A stretch of 21,148 nucleotides of DNA from Bacillota bacterium (GCA_009781925.1 WQUU01000206.1:1-21148), one strand, 5' to 3'. Shown: positions 13,899-20,777, counted from the stretch's first letter. A program made the numbers and translations. Notes: a model not told the origin generated them from the letters alone.

Positions 13899-14261
13899 TG
13901 ACTTTATCTCTCCTCCATATTTTTTACCGGTTGGACGCAGGCCGCCAGCGGCGCACAGTCCCCGGCAGGGCCCCGAGGGAGCGCCCACAGTGGTTATGGC
14001 GTAGTCTAACCGTCAGAGTGGATCACACGCTTCAAGGAAGCGGGTGATTCGTCCCCCCGTTCCTGCCCTCGTCCAACAAGCCGATATGCCTTTAACCAGA
14101 AAGGTATACCTTTTGCAACTTTACTTGCGAATAGTAGGTCATAAAAAATTGCCGAAATTTTTGATAAAAACGGCTTGCATTTTACTTTAAACTCTGCTAA
14201 AATAGTCATAAATTCGGAACTATCAAATTTTATACCATAAGATATGAATGTGTCGACCGAT
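13899..14261. other. Gene-free mosaic between the CPBP gene and direct repeat copy 2
   Basis: A GC-rich part (about 13925-14090) carries a hairpin at 14022-14048 (ATCACACGCTTC paired with GAAGCGGGTGAT, one mismatch). The 12-mer GTCAGAGTGGAT at 14012-14023 recurs in the group II intron end at 21104-21115. An AT-rich part (about 14091-14261) is open on the minus strand for about 65 codons (including FLSKISAIFYDLLFASK) without a ribosome binding site, possibly a gene relic. No clear promoter for the CPBP gene was found. Confidence 0.4.
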
Positions 14262-14358
14262 TTTTTGTCTTGACATCCCCGCCCCACCCGTGTTATACTA
14301 TCTCTTGCTAAAACAAAGCAGGTTCGGTGTGCATCCGGCCTCACCCCGCCGTTTTAAC
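14262..14358 (+). repeat. Direct repeat copy 2 (infC promoter and leader start)
   Basis: 97 bases matching 12795-12892. It starts with the TTTTTGTCTTGA that ends the acetyltransferase gene in copy 1, and continues into the native infC leader. Recombination between the copies would delete about 1.47 kb and rejoin the acetyltransferase gene directly to the infC promoter. Confidence 0.9.
14270..14299 (+). promoter_or_regulatory. Promoter of the infC-rpmI-rplT operon
   Basis: A perfect TTGACA (14270-14275), an 18-base spacer and TATACT (14294-14299). The expected start is near 14306, giving a leader of about 210 bases before the IF-3 start codon. Confidence 0.8.
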
Positions 14359-14473
14359 GCGCCGGGTCAATAAAGCGGCTGATTTTTCCCCGTCCGGGCG
14401 TGTTGCGCGCCCACGCGCAAAAAGATCGGCGTGTTTTATACCGCGGATGCTCCTATCCGCGTTTTTCATTTTT
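14306..14473 (+). ncRNA. Structured 5' leader of infC (candidate L20-type autoregulatory leader)
   Basis: Between promoter and gene lies a hairpin-rich leader: an outer GCTAAAAC/GTTTTAAC pairing around 14308-14357, the perfect stem TTGCGCG-CCCA-CGCGCAA (14403-14420) and an intrinsic terminator at 14442-14473. In Firmicutes this operon is often controlled by L20 binding its own leader and promoting termination. The placement and the terminator fit that model, but I could not verify the L20-binding fold from sequence alone. Confidence 0.55.
14442..14473 (+). terminator. Intrinsic terminator within the infC leader (attenuator)
   Basis: CGCGGAT (14442-14448) pairs with ATCCGCG (14455-14461), loop GCTCCT, followed directly by TTTTTCATTTTT. 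It stands 45 bases before the start codon of infC, so it can only act as a regulated (premature) terminator. Confidence 0.8.
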
Positions 14474-14517
14474 GGGGACAGTTTGTCCGTGCGATGAACG
14501 CTTGGAGGTGTTTTCTA

Positions 14518-15045
14518 ATCGCAAACATGGCTCATCAAATCAACGAGGAAATCCGCGACAGGGAAGTGCGTCTCATTTCCGATACCGGCGAGCAGCTGGG
14601 CATCATGTCTGGAGCCGCCGCGCTGGAGATCGCGCTCGGCAAGGATCTTGACCTGGTCAAAATTGCGCCGGGCTCCGTCCCCCCGGTCTGTAAGATCATG
14701 GACTACGGCAAATTTCGCTTTGAGCAGTCCAAACGGGAGAAGGAGGCCAAAAAGAACCAGCACATTGTTGAAATCAAGGAGATCCGCATGTCCCCCGTCA
14801 TCGGGGACAACGATTTCAGCGTGAAGCTGCGCACCGGGCAGAAGTTTCTCCGCGATGGGGATCGCCTGAAGGTCACCATCCGCTTCAGAGGCCGCCAGCT
14901 GGCCCACACCGAAATCGGCCTGGAGATTTTGAAGCGCTATGCGGACGCCTGCACGGAGATTGCAGCCCTGGACAAAGAACCGAAGTTCGAGGGCCGCAGC
15001 ATGGCCATGTTCCTGTCGCCAAAACCCTCACAACCTGCAAAGTAG
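14518..15045 (+). CDS. infC: Translation initiation factor IF-3 (AUC start)
   Basis: A 175-aa IF-3, which binds the 30S subunit, prevents premature 50S joining and checks the initiator tRNA and start codon. Seen are the N-terminal domain (HQINEEIRDREVRLIS, then ALEIALGKDLDLVKIAP and PVCKIMDYGKFRFEQSKRE) and the C-terminal domain (VEIKEIRMSPVIGDNDFSVK, FLRDGDRLKVTIRFRGRQ). The start is taken as ATC at 14518 because GGAGG (14504-14508) is 9 bases before it; the ATG at 14527 is 18 bases away and would cut the usual N-terminus, and upstream ATGs lie in the leader. Rare AUU or AUC starts are known in infC and make it sensitive to IF-3 itself. The TAG stop comes from the adjacent palindromic repeat. 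Confidence 0.93.
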   Translation: MANMAHQINEEIRDREVRLISDTGEQLGIMSGAAALEIALGKDLDLVKIAPGSVPPVCKIMDYGKFRFEQSKREKEAKKNQHIVEIKEIRMSPVIGDNDFSVKLRTGQKFLRDGDRLKVTIRFRGRQLAHTEIGLEILKRYADACTEIAALDKEPKFEGRSMAMFLSPKPSQPAK

Positions 15046-15103
15046 GGGACGCCCCCTTGGGCGTTCCGCATCTTGTAGGGGACGCAGTCCTCTGCGTCCC
15101 GCA
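15042..15103. repeat. Two tandem palindromic repeats between infC and rpmI (copies D1, D2)
   Basis: Unit D1 starts GTAGGGGACGCCC, with a 9-bp stem 15046-15054/15059-15067 (one G-T pair). Unit D2 starts TGTAGGGGACGCAG, with a perfect 9-bp stem 15079-15087/15092-15100 and loop TCCT. The TAG in D1 is the infC stop codon. The units fill most of the 96-base gap within the operon. Confidence 0.8.
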
Positions 15104-15141
15104 CCATAGTAAACCCACCACACGGAAGGAGAAAAACCCAC

Positions 15142-15339
15142 ATGCCTAAACTCAAAACACACAGTGGGGCCAAAAAGAGATTCAATCTCACCAAGACCGG
15201 AAAGGTCAAGCGTTCTCACGCCTTTAAGAGCCACATCCTCACCAAGAAGAACACCAAGCGCAAGAGGGGCCTGCGCCAAGGCACCTACGCGGACGAGACC
15301 AACGTCTCCGCCATCAAGCGCATGATTCCGTACAAATAA
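15142..15339 (+). CDS. rpmI: 50S ribosomal protein L35
   Basis: A 65-aa basic protein with the full L35 pattern: PKLKTHSGAKKRFNLTKTGK at the N-terminus, then KRSHAFKSHILTKKNTKRKR and a C-terminal VSAIKRMIPYK. It is a structural protein of the large ribosomal subunit. The length is standard. GGAAGGAGA lies 9 bases upstream. It is the middle gene of infC-rpmI-rplT, followed after 15 bases by rplT. The gap before it is unusual in carrying two palindromic repeats, which would form stems in the polycistronic mRNA. Confidence 0.97.
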   Translation: MPKLKTHSGAKKRFNLTKTGKVKRSHAFKSHILTKKNTKRKRGLRQGTYADETNVSAIKRMIPYK

Positions 15340-15354
15340 GGGAGGATTTTTCAA

Positions 15355-15714
15355 ATGGCCAGAATTAAAGGCGCGATGATGACGCGCAAGAGAAGAAATA
15401 AAGTTCTGAAGATGGCAAAAGGCTATTGGGGCGCCAAGTCCAAACACTACAAGATGGCGAACCAGGCCGTGATGAAGTCCCTGAGCTACGCCTACGTGGG
15501 CCGCAAGCAGAAGAAGCGGGATTTCCGGCAGCTCTGGATCACCCGTATCAGCGCCGGCTGCAAACTAAACGGCATGAATTATTCGACTTTTATGCACGGT
15601 TTAAAGCTCTCCGGCATCGAGATGAACCGCAAGATGCTCTCCGAGACCGCCATCCACAACCCGGACGCCTTCACCGCCCTGACCAACAAGGCGAAAGCCG
15701 CCCTGGGCGCATAA
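15355..15714 (+). CDS. rplT: 50S ribosomal protein L20
   Basis: A 119-aa protein that binds 23S rRNA and is needed for assembly of the large subunit. The N-terminal basic arm (MARIKGAMMTRKRRNKVLKMAKGY in part, YWGAKSKHYKMANQAVMKS) and the globular C-terminal half (RDFRQLWITRISAGCKLNGM, YSTFMHGLKLSGIEMNRKML) are both present and of normal length. GGGAGG precedes the start. In Firmicutes L20 is also the usual repressor of this operon through the infC leader, matching the attenuator at 14442-14473. The terminator expected after it appears to have lost its T-tract at the junction with the mobile element. Confidence 0.97.
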   Translation: MARIKGAMMTRKRRNKVLKMAKGYWGAKSKHYKMANQAVMKSLSYAYVGRKQKKRDFRQLWITRISAGCKLNGMNYSTFMHGLKLSGIEMNRKMLSETAIHNPDAFTALTNKAKAALGA

Positions 15715-15723
15715 AGATTGAAA

Positions 15724-15741
15724 CCCCGCCGGATGGCGGGG
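15724..15741 (+). terminator. Probable rplT terminator stem lacking its T-tract
   Basis: CCCCGCC (15724-15730) pairs with GGCGGGG (15735-15741), loop GGAT, 9 bases after the rplT stop. The left side is preceded by AAA, but the right side continues TAAAGTAAGG instead of a T-run. This suggests that the tail was replaced, plausibly by insertion of the element. Confidence 0.5.
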
Positions 15742-15768
15742 TAAAGTAAGGAACTAATTCTTACTTGG

Positions 15769-15805
15769 GAAAACGGCATGGTGTCATCGGCATCATGCCG
15801 TTTTC
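15769..15805. terminator. Bidirectional terminator shared by rplT and the recombinase gene
   Basis: GAAAACGGCATG (15769-15780) pairs perfectly with CATGCCGTTTTC (15794-15805); the stem extends inward by GTG/CAT with one G-T pair. A-tract and T-tract on both flanks make it usable on both strands. The TGA stop of the recombinase gene (15793-15795) lies within the hairpin. Confidence 0.75.
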
Positions 15806-17487
15806 TTATGCCTGGACCCAAACAATTTTGGCTCAGCGCTTGCGCCGGCAAAAGGCAGCTCCAACTTACCGATGCCAAAGTTGTAATGGATGTCAACCTG
15901 CTGTACCCGCTTGCCGCTGCTCTTGTCCGGCTCGTGGATGACGATCTTCTCAATCATCTCATTGAGTAGCGTCGGGGTTAACTCTGAGAAGTCAATATTC
16001 CGCTTGACCGCCGCGATAAAACGATCTGAATTGATGCGCCGGCTCTCTTGCGCGGATACTTCCTTCTCCAAGGCAATTGCGGTCTCCCGCAGATTCTTTT
16101 GCTCCGCTTCATATCCTGCGGATAGCTTTGCGAAGCGTTCGTCCGAGAGCTTGCCAAGCACATTGTCTTCGTAGAGGCGCTGGATGAACAAATCGAGTTC
16201 GGCGACCCGGCGCTCCATTGCGGTGAGCTCCCGCTTTTTCTGGGCGGCGAGCTTATTTTGCTCCTGCAAGGTGGATTCCATCGTCAGGCGAATAAACCGA
16301 TCCTCGTCCTCGAGCACAAGAGACATCACCTGCCGCAAGTCCTCCCGCACCAGATCCTCCAGCACGACGGCCCGGATGTAATGCGCGGTGCATTCCGTGG
16401 TCCTACGGCGGTAGCTGGAGCAAAAATAGTTCTCCTGCTCCTTCGACCGTGCCTGTCCCCTGGCGTGATAGAGCTTACCGCCGCAATCGGCGCAGACCAG
16501 TAATCCGGAAAACAGTGAAGGTTCATTCACCCGTGTGGTGCTGGGCCTGCGTTTGTTCTCACGCAGCCGCTGGACGGTCTCAAAGACACCTTCTTCAATG
16601 ATGGCTTCGTGGGTATTTCTAAAAATCAGCCAGTTGTCCGGGTCGTTTTCCAGCCTCTTTCGGTTCTTGTAGGATTTTCGGTATGTCCTGTAGTTCACCG
16701 TATGGCCGGCATACTCTAGTTTACCTGTGATATCCCATACACTCTTAGGATTCCAGTAGTAAGGACTTTTCACGGGTATATTGTTAGCCGACCTTCTACC
16801 CTTGCTCTGGGCATAGGCGGTTGGAACTAGCACCTTTTCTCGTTCTAGAGCATTGGCAATTTGCTGTGGCCCCATGCCGTCCATCGTCATCTGAAAGATA
16901 CGGCGCACGACCTCGGCGGCTTCCTCATCAATGATCCAGCGCTTAGGGTTCGCCGGGTCTTTGATGTACCCATACGCCGGGTTGGTCGTGAGGTGCTCTC
17001 CGGACTGGGCTTTCGCCTTATTGACTGCGATAATCTTTTTACTGGTGTCCTTTGCGTACCACTCATTGATGATGTTCAGAAACGGGGTAAAATCGCTGTC
17101 CTGCTGGTTCGCGCTGTCGATACCGTTGTTGATGGCGATGAAGCGGATGCCCTTCTCTGGGAACAGAACCTCGGTGTAAAATCCAACTTTTAGGTAGTCT
17201 CTGCCAAAGCGGGACATGTCCTTAATGATGACCGTTTTCACGAGACCGGCGTCGATGTCCTCCAGCATCTCGTTAAAACCCTTGCGGTCAAAGGTCGTTC
17301 CGCTCACGCCGTCGTCCACATAGAACCTGTAGTTCCGAAAGCCATTGTCATCGGCGTATTTGGAGAGGATCTTCTTTTGGTTGGAAATACTGTTGCTATC
17401 TCCCTGAAGGTCATCATCGCGTGAGAGGCGGCAATACAGGGCTGTGAGTTCATCAGCGGAACTAATTTGCTTGCTTGGCTGTAACAT
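15793..17487 (-). CDS. Large serine recombinase (TnpX/TndX type, DUF4368 C-terminus)
   Basis: A 564-aa site-specific recombinase expected to excise and insert the element through a 5'-phosphoserine intermediate. The N-terminal resolvase domain (about 14-160) shows LYCRLSRDDD with nucleophile Ser22, YVDDGVSGTTFDRKGF and IIKDMSRFGRD (88-97). It is followed by a recombinase domain (about 170-320), a zinc ribbon (Cys332, Cys335, Cys356, Cys366), a long coiled coil (about 395-480) and a DUF4368-like tail (VIHEPDKSSGKR). The start at 17487 is set by AAGGAGG just upstream; an earlier in-frame Met at 17511 is less likely. An extended -10 promoter (17533-17538) precedes it. The last codons run into the terminator hairpin at 15769-15805. 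No disruption is visible, so the enzyme may be active. Confidence 0.93.
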   Translation of the reverse strand: MLQPSKQISSADELTALYCRLSRDDDLQGDSNSISNQKKILSKYADDNGFRNYRFYVDDGVSGTTFDRKGFNEMLEDIDAGLVKTVIIKDMSRFGRDYLKVGFYTEVLFPEKGIRFIAINNGIDSANQQDSDFTPFLNIINEWYAKDTSKKIIAVNKAKAQSGEHLTTNPAYGYIKDPANPKRWIIDEEAAEVVRRIFQMTMDGMGPQQIANALEREKVLVPTAYAQSKGRRSANNIPVKSPYYWNPKSVWDITGKLEYAGHTVNYRTYRKSYKNRKRLENDPDNWLIFRNTHEAIIEEGVFETVQRLRENKRRPSTTRVNEPSLFSGLLVCADCGGKLYHARGQARSKEQENYFCSSYRRRTTECTAHYIRAVVLEDLVREDLRQVMSLVLEDEDRFIRLTMESTLQEQNKLAAQKKRELTAMERRVAELDLFIQRLYEDNVLGKLSDERFAKLSAGYEAEQKNLRETAIALEKEVSAQESRRINSDRFIAAVKRNIDFSELTPTLLNEMIEKIVIHEPDKSSGKRVQQVDIHYNFGIGKLELPFAGASAEPKLFGSRHKKTA

Positions 17488-17532
17488 TATATCCTCCTTC
17501 CGGGCAGCCAAGCGGGTTCATGTTCTACCGTC

Positions 17533-17538
17533 ATTATA
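17533..17538 (-). promoter_or_regulatory. Extended -10 promoter for the recombinase gene
   Basis: On the minus strand TGGTATAAT gives a perfect -10 box with the TGn extension. The -35 position (CTGCAA at 17 bases) is poor, as is common for extended -10 promoters. The transcript start is expected near 17526, about 40 bases before the recombinase start. Confidence 0.6.
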
Positions 17539-17574
17539 CCATACCTGGCCGAATATTGCAGCTCTTTTTTGCAG

Positions 17575-17760
17575 TTAAGCGGCAATTTTTCCTTGATTTT
17601 TCAATACTTTCATCGCCTCGTTGCGGATCACGCGGGCCATCTTTGCCTGGGCGTCCTCCTTGGCGTCGGGCTGAAAAGAGCGGGTCACAAGGTAGGTCGT
17701 GGTACCGATTGTACGCTGCGTCCCGGCTTGAGGCTTTGCGCAAAATGTTTGTGTGCTCAT
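17575..17760 (-). CDS. TnpW-family transposon protein
   Basis: A 61-aa protein resembling the TnpW family found next to large serine recombinases in clostridial elements. Its centre reads QRTIGTTTYLVTRSF, matching the family's RxIGxTTYxV core, followed by KMARVIRNEAMKVL, a basic helix. Its function is not established; a helper role in recombination or regulation is only inferred from constant neighbourhood. The start at 17760 is preceded by GGGAG; a longer frame from 17793 would overlap the helicase gene. It lies 16 bases after the helicase stop and 87 bases before the recombinase start, so it is probably transcribed with the helicase. Confidence 0.8.
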   Translation of the reverse strand: MSTQTFCAKPQAGTQRTIGTTTYLVTRSFQPDAKEDAQAKMARVIRNEAMKVLKNQGKIAA

Positions 17761-17776
17761 ATGCTCCCGTCCCTTT

Positions 17777-19807
17777 CTATCCGCATTTTTCAAAAAACTC
17801 TATCGGCTTTTTCTTCTCGAAGAATTGTTTAACTCCTATTATCCGTGACGTGACCCGGCATGACGGCAACGCCGTGAGAATGCGGCGGCGATACGCGCCA
17901 CTCGAATTTGCACGGCTGTCGATGATTGCGATAACGCCGGTATCAGACACGGCGCGAATGAGTCGGCCAAAACCCTGCTTGAGTTTAATCAGCATCTCAG
18001 GTACAACAACCTTCGCTTTGTACTCGTCCATGCTCGCATACAACGTCCGTTCCCACTCGCTGATGGGGTCGGGCACGGGGAAAGGCAGCCGCACGATAAT
18101 CAGCATGGACAGAATATCGCCGGGGATGTCGATGCCCTCCCACAGCGCGCCGGAGGAGAACAGCACGCCATTGCCGCTGCGCTTGAACCGTTCGATGGCC
18201 GCCGATCCGCCGCGATCTTGGCGAAACATGGGGTACGGCAGCTTCCTCGCGGCAAGCAAGGCGTACACTTTATCCATCACCTTGTACGACGTGAACAGCA
18301 TCGCCGTGTGGCCGTGGGCGACGCGGATTAGCTTCTCAGCCTCGTCCGCGACGGCGCGGATGTAGTCCCTGTCGTCATTATCGGGAAACGGGATGTTTTC
18401 GCTGATATACAACAGGGCGTTCTCTTTATAATTAAATGGAGAGGGCTTAGTCGCCTCAAGGATCCGCTTCGGCTGTACCAGATCAAGCCCCAATTTGCGC
18501 TTGATATGCGCGAAGCTCCCCGCCGCGCTGAGCGTCCCGGAGGTCAGGACGATGGGAATGTCTTTGCTCCACAGGTCACGGGTCAGCAGTTGATCCAGCT
18601 GCTTGGGGATTGCTTTTAAAATATTGGAATCCTCCAGCCAGTAGACAAGCTCTTTATGCCGGATGAACATGGCCAGCGCCTCTGAACTCTGCTCAAGCGC
18701 CCGCATCACCTCACCGCGCCGGGCCTCGTATTTCTCCATCACGGGCCGGGTGTCTAACAGAGCTCGCAGCGCGTCCGCGTTGTCTTTCAGGCCGCGGATG
18801 ACCTTTTCGGTGCGCTCCCGAATCTTGGTGGCGAAACGCTCAATCTCCTCGTCCGTTTCGATGGGCGGCGCCTCCTGGTACAGGAGCCGGAACAGAAGCC
18901 GGCTCTTTGAGAGAATCTTGTCCGTCTCCTGCCGGATGCCGGCGGTGGGGACGCCGTGGCCGAAGGTAAAGTCTTTCACATCCTTGGTAATGCGCTCAAA
19001 CGCCGTGAGGGAGAGAGAACAGCCGTACATGCTCCGGGCGGCGTCGAGGAACTTGTGCGCCTCGTCGATGATGAGCGCCTGGTAGTCCGGGATCAGCGGC
19101 TTGTCCGTCTGTCGCCGGTGGCGCAGGTCGGCCAGCAGATAGTTGTGGTTGACCACCTGGAAATCATAGCCGCCGCGCCGGGCAGCATCCATATAGCGCA
19201 TGTAGCGGCACCTGCCATGCAGCGGACAGGTTTTGCCGCAGTGCTCATCGACGCAGATCGCGCGCCGCATATAGGGAGTCAGGTTCTTCGCCAGGGAGAG
19301 GTCGATGAGGTTTCCGTCGAGCAGCGGATTGAGGGTGAACCGCGTCTGCGCGTCGGCGAAGGTGTAGAAATGGCCCAGCCGCTGCTCACAGAGGAAGTGG
19401 CCCTTGCCCTTGCGCAGAACGCAGGTGAGCGGCGTCTTGATGATGCCGTGCTCCATGAGGATGTCCGACAGCAACGGGATGTAGTCCCGCTCGATGGCGT
19501 GCTGGAGGGCAATGCTGGAGGTGGCGATGACGATGGGCTTCAGCGTGCCGTCCGCGAGTGTGATGTCAAGCCTCTGGGCGTTGATCCTCCCGCGCCGAAT
19601 CAATACGGCGGCCATTAAATAGGCCAGGGTCTTGCCAATGCCGACCTCGGCTTCAGCCAGGAAGATTTTAAGGTGTTTCATGGCCTGGAGGATCTCATCG
19701 GCGAGCTCGATCTGTTTCGCGCGCGGCGGGAAGCCGTGTTTGGGCAGAACCTCCGTGAAAATCTTGCCCAGCGCCTCCCGGAACTCTTCGAATGTGTAAG
19801 TGTACAT
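17777..19807 (-). CDS. DinG/XPD-like ATP-dependent DNA helicase
   Basis: A 676-aa superfamily 2 helicase of the Fe-S (XPD/DinG) type, which unwinds DNA with ATP. Seen in order are AEAEVGIGKTLAYL (51-64, Walker A), IVIATSSIALQH (motif Ia), a cysteine cluster (Cys140, Cys185, Cys190, Cys194, Cys200) fitting a 4Fe-4S domain, VVNHNYLLAD, LIIDEAHKFLD (245-255, DEAH box), VLTSGTLS, and the C-terminal QGFGRLIRAVSDTGVIAIIDSR (motif VI). The start at 19807 has GGAG upstream and gives a natural N-terminus; the open frame extends to 20011 through GC-rich hairpin sequence, judged untranslated. Such helicases are regular cargo of clostridial conjugative transposons, probably serving DNA transfer or replication. 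It could be a general repair enzyme captured by the element. Confidence 0.88.
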   Translation of the reverse strand: MYTYTFEEFREALGKIFTEVLPKHGFPPRAKQIELADEILQAMKHLKIFLAEAEVGIGKTLAYLMAAVLIRRGRINAQRLDITLADGTLKPIVIATSSIALQHAIERDYIPLLSDILMEHGIIKTPLTCVLRKGKGHFLCEQRLGHFYTFADAQTRFTLNPLLDGNLIDLSLAKNLTPYMRRAICVDEHCGKTCPLHGRCRYMRYMDAARRGGYDFQVVNHNYLLADLRHRRQTDKPLIPDYQALIIDEAHKFLDAARSMYGCSLSLTAFERITKDVKDFTFGHGVPTAGIRQETDKILSKSRLLFRLLYQEAPPIETDEEIERFATKIRERTEKVIRGLKDNADALRALLDTRPVMEKYEARRGEVMRALEQSSEALAMFIRHKELVYWLEDSNILKAIPKQLDQLLTRDLWSKDIPIVLTSGTLSAAGSFAHIKRKLGLDLVQPKRILEATKPSPFNYKENALLYISENIPFPDNDDRDYIRAVADEAEKLIRVAHGHTAMLFTSYKVMDKVYALLAARKLPYPMFRQDRGGSAAIERFKRSGNGVLFSSGALWEGIDIPGDILSMLIIVRLPFPVPDPISEWERTLYASMDEYKAKVVVPEMLIKLKQGFGRLIRAVSDTGVIAIIDSRANSSGAYRRRILTALPSCRVTSRIIGVKQFFEKKKPIEFFEKCG

Positions 19808-20293
19808 TTTATGCTCCAGTCCTTGGCGGCAAAAGCGCGGGCGCGGGCATACCTGTGCCCACGATTTCACCGCCAAAGCATCATTTTTTATAAATGGATA
19901 GACTGATCCTGTAGTTTTTTTGATTTCCTCGAACGCCGGGCCGGGGCGATGCCCCGCATAGGAGCCCCCCGCGGTCTTTCCCAACCGCGGCGGCGCTTCT
20001 CCCGCCACCATCGTAGGCGGGCCTGTCTACTCGGAAGTACCATTGTGGCGTCCTGCGTCATCGCGGGCCTCAAGGTCTGAGGCTGTGAGCCAGCGGTTTG
20101 TCGCTCGGCGGCTGGGGCGTTGGTGCCCCAGCTGCTGTCATCGCGCCGCTTCCCCTTTGCGCTCGGCAGGACGGTGCTGTTACCCGGCGTCCTGTATGAC
20201 CGGGGCGAGCCCCGGTGTTTGTCAAGGGACAGTGAGGGAGGTTGAGTCCCTCACCATCCACAGGAAAAAAACCGGACCTTTGATAGATAAAAC
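19808..20293. other. Hairpin-rich untranslated region between sigma factor and helicase
   Basis: 486 bases without a credible gene. Stems seen: 19942-19956 (CGGGGC/GCCCCG), 19969-19990 (CCGCGGT/ACCGCGG), 20111-20132 (GCTGGGGC/GCCCCAGC), 20167-20194 (CAGGACG/CGTCCTG), 20199-20216 (ACCGGGGC/GCCCCGGT) and 20232-20254 (GTGAGGGA/TCCCTCAC). None has a proper T-tract. Possible roles are a structured RNA, a transfer origin or a single-strand replication site; none can be shown here. Confidence 0.6.
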
Positions 20294-20677
20294 TCAAAAA
20301 TTATTTTCAAGAATTTTTCTGAGCTTCTCCAGGATGCGTTTCTTGTGATAATTGACAGTGTTCTGGGTCAGACCCAGGTCTCTCGCAACTTCGCGCTCGG
20401 ATTTACCCACGAAGAACAGATCAACGATTATTTTCCGTTCATCCTCCGTTAACGTCGCAAGCGCATCGTAAAGTGCAAGGTTATCAGCGTCGGCACGCTC
20501 ATCCGGGAACTCAAACCCTGCTTCCAGAAAGGCGTCCAATGACAGCTCGTGTTCCGCCCGCACTGTCCGGCGCTTGCGTTCCGCCCACATGGGGCGCTTG
20601 AACGCGCGGTAGACCTCCTCCGTGACCTCGACGGGCTGGCCATCGATCTGGACGTAAAACTGCTTATTTTCAGGCAT
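20294..20677 (-). CDS. Sigma-70 region 4-like transcriptional regulator
   Basis: A 127-aa protein whose C-terminal part (about 70-127) is a sigma-70 region 4-type helix-turn-helix: LTEDERKIIVDLFF, then SEREVARDLGLTQNTVNYHK and KRILEKLRKIL. The N-terminal 65 residues (QFYVQIDGQPVEVTEEVYRAF, then KRRTVRAEHELSLDAFLEAG) match the small sigma-like proteins carried by clostridial conjugative elements rather than complete sigma factors; region 2 is absent. It probably controls element genes, perhaps with the helicase unit downstream. The start at 20677 has GGAGGA 7 bases before it; ATG at 20692 sits on the ribosome binding site itself. A promoter and a strong terminator-like hairpin precede it, so expression is likely attenuated. 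Confidence 0.85.
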   Translation of the reverse strand: MPENKQFYVQIDGQPVEVTEEVYRAFKRPMWAERKRRTVRAEHELSLDAFLEAGFEFPDERADADNLALYDALATLTEDERKIIVDLFFVGKSEREVARDLGLTQNTVNYHKKRILEKLRKILENNF

Positions 20678-20777
20678 TTGCCGCTCCTCCATTCGGATTT
20701 TTGAAGTGCTCAAAATCGATTGGAGGTCGGCGGGGAGCGGCAGCGAGGCCGCAGATAGAAAAAGATTGCCGGCATGG

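Noticed and set aside
19889..19925. Possible helicase promoter (TATAAA on the minus strand near 19890)
   Set aside because: The -35 position is poor (about 3 of 6 matches) and there is no extended -10, so it was not listed as a feature.
19808..20011. 68-codon N-terminal extension of the helicase
   Set aside because: It runs through GC-rich hairpins, has no family resemblance, and the start at 19807 has a ribosome binding site and a natural N-terminus.
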